From Thermoleophilia bacterium (GTDB lineage Bacteria > Actinomycetota > Thermoleophilia > Gaiellales > SKUG01), in contig JAOPYS010000290.1 of the NCBI GenBank assembly GCA_025964465.1, positions 1 to 9,369 on the forward strand: 9,369 nt of DNA, given 5' to 3'. The position numbers were made by a program, and so were the translations under genes. The notes beneath the pieces were generated by a model. It had not been told where the DNA came from and made no database searches. It saw only the letters and a list, made by a program, of their open reading frames with translations. Every line of letters starts with the position of its first letter. Position 1 is the stretch's first letter. Shown here piece by piece: positions 5,547 to 9,369 of the stretch.

Positions 5547-8318
5547 TCAGCCCGCGGAGGCGAGCGTCGCCTCGAACTCGGGATCGTTCTCCCGGATCCA
5601 GCCGGTCAGCTGCACGCGCGAGCGCACCTCGACCTTGCCGTAGATGTTCGACAGGTGCGCCGCGACGGTCTTCTCCGCGAGGAAGAGCGTGCCCGCCACC
5701 TCGCTGTTCTTGAGCCCGCTCGCCACGAGGCGCGCGATCTCCAGCTCCCGCTTGGTGAGCGGCCCGACGGTGGTGGTGCGCGACTTGGCGCGGCTGCGTG
5801 CGCCCGTCTGGCGCAGCAACGCCGCCGCGCGATCGGCATCCGCCGAGGCGCCGCAGTCGTTCAGGCCGCGTCGTGCGGCATCGAGGATGGTGCGCGCCGC
5901 CTCGCGATCGCCCTTCGCCAGCGTGTGCGAACCGGTGACGACCTGCACGCGGAGCGCGTCGAGCGCACGGCCGGCATCCGCCCAGCGCACGGAGACCGCC
6001 TCGAGCGCGGCGATGGAGCCGCCGTCGACGACCTCGAGCAGGGCGTCCACCTCGGCGCACTGCAGCTCCAGCAGGCGGTTGGGCAGCGCCACGTCGACCG
6101 CGGCGTACAGCTTCCGCGCCATCTCGACCGCCGAGGGGGCTGCATCGATGACGCCCACCCGGGCCAGCCACGCCGCCGCCGTCGCGGTGAGCACCGGCTC
6201 GGCCGCTGCGTCGAACTCGTCGAGCACCGTGAGCGCAGCCGGCAGGCCCTCGCCGCGGTACGTGGCCCGAGCCCGCTCGTACACGAGCTCGTTGCCCCAC
6301 GACGCGTAGCCGAGCGACTTCGACAGCTGGAACGCGTCACGCGCCAGCGAGAGCGCATCGGAGCGCCCGATCTCGTTCGCGATGGCGGCGTGGGCCATGC
6401 GCACGAGCACCGTCCAGTGGTCGTTGCGGTACGAGCTGTGCTCGTGGAACTGCAGGTCGAGCGCCAGGCTCTGCTCGATGTCGGCGGAGGCCGCCTCCAG
6501 CTCGCCCGCCCGGGCCAGCACGTGGCCACGCCACGCCAGCAGCGCCGGCAGCATCCGCTCGAGCGCGAGGTCGTTGGCGTACTGGATCGCCGCGTCGATC
6601 TCATCGAGCGCCGAGCGCGTCTCGAGGTCCTCGAGCAGCGTCGCCACCAGCTCGCCCCAGGAGATGATCGCCCAGTCGTGCAGGCGCGCCGAGATCGCCC
6701 GTCGCACCGCCTCGCGGTAGGACACGATCGCCTCCGTCGAGCGGCCGAGGTCGGCCTGCGACGCCGCGAGCTTCGCCAGCGCGAGCGCCTCCAGCTGCTC
6801 GTCGCCGGACGCCCGGGCGATCTCGATCGCGCGCTCGTCCAGCTGCGCGGCCCGCTCGAAGTCGCCGTCCATCCGCGCGAGGGTCGCCGCGGCCCGCGCC
6901 GACCAGCCCAGCGCGCCCGTGCCGAGCGTCGCGGCGCGGTGCAGGCGCTCGTTGGCCGTGCCGTCGTTGCAGGCCCAGTACTGCTGGTAGAGGGCGTAGG
7001 CGTAGAGCTCGTCGTTGCCCGTGGCAGCCGCCACGCGCCCCAGCTCCGTCCAGTGCGCGATCGCATCCTGCAGCCCCAGCTGCATCGCCACCGTCGCCGC
7101 GCGTCGCAGCAGCTCGATCTGCGACTGCACCTGCGTCTCGGTGCCGAGCGCGTGGCGCAGGTCCGCGTACGCCTCGTGCAGCTGCCCGGCGATCGAGTTG
7201 GCGTCGGCCGCGCGCAGGTACAGCTGCACGGCCTCGTCGGTGCGGCCGGCGGCGGACAGGTGCTGGGCACGCGCACGCGCCGACACGACCTCCGACAGGG
7301 GCACCTGCGCGATGACGTCGGCCAGCTCCATGTGGATGGCCCGGCGCATCGCCGACGACAGCTCGTCGACGAGTGCCTGCTGCATGAGCGGGTGCGCGAT
7401 CGACACGAGCTCCGCGTCCTCGCGCACGAGCCCGCTCGCGGCGATCGCCTCCATCGTGCGCACGAACTGCCGCGGGCGCTGCCCGCTCATCGCCTCGAGC
7501 CACCCGATGTGCGCGCCTTCGTCACAGAGCGCGACCGCGCTGACCACGTCCTGGCCGACCTCGTCGAGCGAGTGCAGGCGCGCCGTCGCAGCGGCCGCGA
7601 TGTTGGTCGGGATCTCCGACGCACCGCTGCGCCACGCCTCGGCCAGCTCCTTCGCGAACCACGGGTTGCCACCGGCGCGCAGCACGATCTCGCCCGGCAC
7701 CTCGGCGACGTCCTCCATCCCCAGCTGGTGGGCCACCAGCTCGCGCACGGAGTCGTCGTCCATCGGCTGCAGCTGCAGGTGGTTGACCACCCGTCGCGCC
7801 AGCACGCCGTCGATGAAGGAGCGGTAGCTGCTCGGCACGCCGACCGCGTCGGTCTGCTCGATGAAGAGGATGGTCAGGTTGGCGCGCTCGGCGATGCCGA
7901 TCAGGTACGGCAGCAGCGCGAGGGAGGACTCGTCGAGGGCCTGCGCGTCGTCGAAGGCGAGCAGCAGCGGACGGTCGACGGTGAGCTCGGCGACGAGGTT
8001 CACCAGGCCGATGCCGGCGTGCTCCAGGTCGATCGTGCGGTCGCCGGCGAGCACCGACAGCAGCACCTCGAGCTCGGGCATGGCGTGCATGAAGGGCGCG
8101 AAGGGCGTGGAGAGCGCACCGGCTCGGCCCTGCACCGTGGCGACGCGGAAGCCCGCGTCGGCTGCCGCACGCGACGCCACCTTCGCGAGCGTGCTCTTGC
8201 CGAGGCCGGAGGGCCCGCTGAGCATCGCGAGGCGGAGCCCGTCCGTGCCGGGGCCGATGGCGAGGCGGAGCTGTCCCAGCTCGCGATCTCGCCCAACGAA
8301 TCGTTCGTCAGAATGCAT
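5547..8318 (-). CDS. Large ATP-binding LuxR-family regulator (LAL/STAND type)
   Basis: Transcription regulator of 923 residues in the MalT-like LAL architecture. The N-terminal NTPase begins with FVGRDRELGQL (7-17). It has a Walker A motif GPSGLGKST at 35-43 and a Walker B strand LLLAFDDAQ at 118-126 with Asp123/Asp124. From about residue 340 to 830 the protein is Ala- and Leu-rich with repeated helical pairs, consistent with TPR-like repeats that usually sense an inducer or partner. Residues 854-909 form the LuxR-type HTH: LTKRELEIARLVASGLKNSE, then the recognition-helix region AEKTVAAHLSNIYGKV. No receiver domain is present, so control is expected from ATP and ligand binding rather than phosphorylation. 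The ATG at 8316-8318 has AGGGA about 4 nt upstream on the minus strand. A promoter lies at 8403-8431. Its signal and targets are unknown; the direct repeats beyond its 3' end are a possible target. Confidence 0.94.
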   Translation of the reverse strand: MHSDERFVGRDRELGQLRLAIGPGTDGLRLAMLSGPSGLGKSTLAKVASRAAADAGFRVATVQGRAGALSTPFAPFMHAMPELEVLLSVLAGDRTIDLEHAGIGLVNLVAELTVDRPLLLAFDDAQALDESSLALLPYLIGIAERANLTILFIEQTDAVGVPSSYRSFIDGVLARRVVNHLQLQPMDDDSVRELVAHQLGMEDVAEVPGEIVLRAGGNPWFAKELAEAWRSGASEIPTNIAAAATARLHSLDEVGQDVVSAVALCDEGAHIGWLEAMSGQRPRQFVRTMEAIAASGLVREDAELVSIAHPLMQQALVDELSSAMRRAIHMELADVIAQVPLSEVVSARARAQHLSAAGRTDEAVQLYLRAADANSIAGQLHEAYADLRHALGTETQVQSQIELLRRAATVAMQLGLQDAIAHWTELGRVAAATGNDELYAYALYQQYWACNDGTANERLHRAATLGTGALGWSARAAATLARMDGDFERAAQLDERAIEIARASGDEQLEALALAKLAASQADLGRSTEAIVSYREAVRRAISARLHDWAIISWGELVATLLEDLETRSALDEIDAAIQYANDLALERMLPALLAWRGHVLARAGELEAASADIEQSLALDLQFHEHSSYRNDHWTVLVRMAHAAIANEIGRSDALSLARDAFQLSKSLGYASWGNELVYERARATYRGEGLPAALTVLDEFDAAAEPVLTATAAAWLARVGVIDAAPSAVEMARKLYAAVDVALPNRLLELQCAEVDALLEVVDGGSIAALEAVSVRWADAGRALDALRVQVVTGSHTLAKGDREAARTILDAARRGLNDCGASADADRAAALLRQTGARSRAKSRTTTVGPLTKRELEIARLVASGLKNSEVAGTLFLAEKTVAAHLSNIYGKVEVRSRVQLTGWIRENDPEFEATLASAG

Positions 8319-8402
8319 GTCGTCCCTGCTGCCGTCGACCCTCGTGGTCCATCACGGGTCGCTTGAGCGGCAGCCGCCGTCCCACCGGCAGCGCCTGACT
8401 CC

Positions 8403-8431
8403 ACTATGCGACGGGCCTCGCGGCGCGTCAA
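8403..8431 (-). promoter_or_regulatory. Sigma-70-like promoter of the LuxR-type regulator gene
   Basis: On the minus strand TTGACG (8426-8431) and CATAGT (8403-8408) are separated by exactly 17 bp, matching five and four of six consensus bases. Transcription would start near 8396, giving a leader of about 78 nt before the ATG at 8318. The -35 lies 15 bp downstream of the stop codon of the preceding gene. This is the best -35/-10 pair in the window. Confidence 0.6.
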
Positions 8432-8446
8432 CGACAGATCCAGGAC

Positions 8447-9369
8447 CTATTCGACGGCCTCGCCGGGGCCACGGTAGCCGGGGGCGATCTCGCCAGGGCC
8501 ACGGTAGCCGGGGCCGCGGTAGCCGGGAGCGATCTCGCCGGGGCCACGGTAGCCGGGCCCACGGTAACCGGGGGCGATCTCGCCGGGGCCACGGTAGCCG
8601 GGCCCACGGTAGCCGGGGGCGATCTCGCCGGGGCCACGGTAGCCGGGGCCACGGTACCCCGGGGCGATCTCACCGGGCGCGGTCTCGCCGGGGCCACGGT
8701 AGCCGGGTCCACGGTACCCGGGGGCGATCTCGCCGGGTCCGCGGTAGCCGGGCCCACGGTAGCCGGGCCCCTCCTCGCCGGGCCCACGGTAGCCGGGGCC
8801 TCGGTAGCCGGGCACGATCTGGTCGAGCACGTCGAATCCGAAGGCGAGGCCTCCGGCCGGGGTCGCGGCGTCCAGGTTCACGCTGCCGTTGGCTGCACCC
8901 GCCACGCCCTGGGGCGTCAGGTTGAGGGCGTCGCCCTTGCGCACGTAGCCCTTGCTGGGGCCGAAGGGCAGCGGCTGCTGCAGCTCGAAGGCCGTGACGT
9001 TCGCGACCTGCTGCGCCAGCGGCAAGGGTGCGCCGCTCTCGTCGACCGAGACGAACGCCTCCTTCTTGGCGCCCGACGTCAGGTCGTTCGCCTCCTGCCG
9101 CTCGTAGGCCTTGACCTCGACCTGCGAGACGCGCTCCGACTCGCCTTGGGTCGCGGCAACCTCGAGGGCAGCCGTGCCGGCCGCCGTGGTGGCGTCTCCG
9201 CCGAGCGCGAGGCGCGCCTGGTCGACGACGTTCGCCGCCTTGGAGTACGCGGTGTTGAAGGTCCCCGCAGCGTCCTGGTCGGCGTGCGTCACCTCGTGCA
9301 CGCCCACGAGCGACACGGTCTTGATGACCTTGTCGGCCTCGGTGGAGGTGTCGAACCGCTCCTTGTCGA
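8447..9369 (-). CDS. Putative HExxH zincin metallopeptidase-like protein with PGYRG repeat tail (5' end outside window)
   Basis: The frame is open to the end of the window and stops at TAG (8447-8449), so 306 C-terminal residues are visible. A GTG at 9314-9316 could be read as a start, but the frame continues upstream with protein-like sequence (ERFDTSTEADKVIKTVSL), so the start lies outside. HEVTH at visible residues 24-28 (9284-9298), followed by ADQ, is a zincin signature. Glu89 or Glu92 in KAYERQEAND, about 60 residues later, could be the third ligand, as in gluzincins with a HExxH...E pattern. Residues 97-184 look like a soluble domain of unknown type. Residues 186 onward are 23 pentapeptides (PGYRG or PGExx) ending in PGEAVE. 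It is upstream of, and co-oriented with, the LuxR-type gene. The family is not recognised, and peptidase activity is inferred from the motif alone. It is distinct from the M4 enzyme at 2813. Confidence 0.7.
   Translation of the reverse strand, partial: DKERFDTSTEADKVIKTVSLVGVHEVTHADQDAAGTFNTAYSKAANVVDQARLALGGDATTAAGTAALEVAATQGESERVSQVEVKAYERQEANDLTSGAKKEAFVSVDESGAPLPLAQQVANVTAFELQQPLPFGPSKGYVRKGDALNLTPQGVAGAANGSVNLDAATPAGGLAFGFDVLDQIVPGYRGPGYRGPGEEGPGYRGPGYRGPGEIAPGYRGPGYRGPGETAPGEIAPGYRGPGYRGPGEIAPGYRGPGYRGPGEIAPGYRGPGYRGPGEIAPGYRGPGYRGPGEIAPGYRGPGEAVE
8465..8812 (-). repeat. In-frame tandem repeat encoding PGYRG/PGExx pentapeptides
   Basis: A basic unit of 15 bp encodes a pentapeptide, and a 45-bp higher unit encodes PGYRG-PGYRG-PGEIA. 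Counting from the N-terminal side there are 15 PGYRG and 8 PGExx units (EEG, EIA, ETA and others). One unit is irregular, with PGETA followed by PGEIA. The copies differ at synonymous positions (for example Gly before Tyr read as GGC, GGG or GGT) while the peptide is kept. This indicates selection on the protein rather than a very recent expansion. It is coding and not a CRISPR array. Confidence 0.92.

Noticed and set aside
5286..8366. 1026-codon plus-strand open frame opposite the LuxR-type regulator gene
   Set aside because: It mirrors the codon bias of the real minus-strand gene and encodes Arg/His/Gln-rich sequence without any domain.
8465..8812. CRISPR array
   Set aside because: Units are 15/45 bp, contiguous without unique spacers and in frame within a protein; copies vary at synonymous sites.
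8465..8812. Collagen-like Gly-X-Y repeat
   Set aside because: Gly does not occur at every third residue; the period is five residues (PGxxx), which is elastin-like instead.
9314..9316. GTG as the start of the PGYRG-tailed protein
   Set aside because: The frame stays open to the window end with ordinary protein-like sequence, and a start only five residues before HEVTH would remove the helix that normally leads into the motif.

Overview
This is a high-GC bacterial window. Third codon positions are mostly G or C, and several genes have a TAnnnT motif just upstream of the ATG, as in leaderless transcripts. Both features, together with a separate-subunit isobutyryl-CoA-type mutase and a large LuxR-family ATPase regulator, point to Actinomycetota. 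A deep branch such as Thermoleophilia/Solirubrobacterales is possible, but nothing in the sequence fixes the genus. I saw no rRNA, tRNA, CRISPR array, insertion sequence or cobalamin riboswitch.

Left part (1-4379): adenosylcobalamin metabolism. The window opens inside the 3' half of cobO, the corrinoid adenosyltransferase that makes adenosylcobalamin. It is followed by the large subunit of a B12-dependent acyl-CoA mutase (302-1999). The substrate-pocket residues (Phe95, Ala122, Gln213) match isobutyryl-CoA mutase rather than methylmalonyl-CoA or 2-hydroxyisobutyryl-CoA mutase, so I call it icmA. The B12-binding small subunit (icmB, 3972-4379) lies almost 2 kb further on. Between the two sits a divergent pair: a Pro-rich, Gly-zipper-like hypothetical protein (minus strand) and a thermolysin-family (M4) metallopeptidase without a signal peptide or propeptide (plus strand). 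A strong hairpin separates the peptidase from icmB.

Middle (4386-5545): a ZIP-family metal transporter with a His-rich loop converges on icmB. Upstream of it, a pair of 11-bp direct repeats (TAGGTAATTCC, 17-bp spacing) precedes a small ORF for an acidic, probably disordered protein.

Right part (5547-9369): a 923-residue regulator with an N-terminal AAA/STAND ATPase, a long helical repeat region and a C-terminal LuxR HTH, carrying a recognisable promoter. Upstream of it on the same strand is the 3' part of a gene for a putative HExxH zincin. That protein ends in 23 consecutive pentapeptides (PGYRG and PGExx types), an elastin-like low-complexity tail.

The corrinoid adenosyltransferase and the mutase subunits form one metabolic unit interconverting isobutyryl-CoA and n-butyryl-CoA. 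The signal-less M4 peptidase, the Gly-zipper protein and the PGYRG-tailed zincin are the least explained parts. Both peptidases appear to lack ordinary export features (the second within what is visible), and both contain YRGP near the C terminus. I found no proof that they work together.
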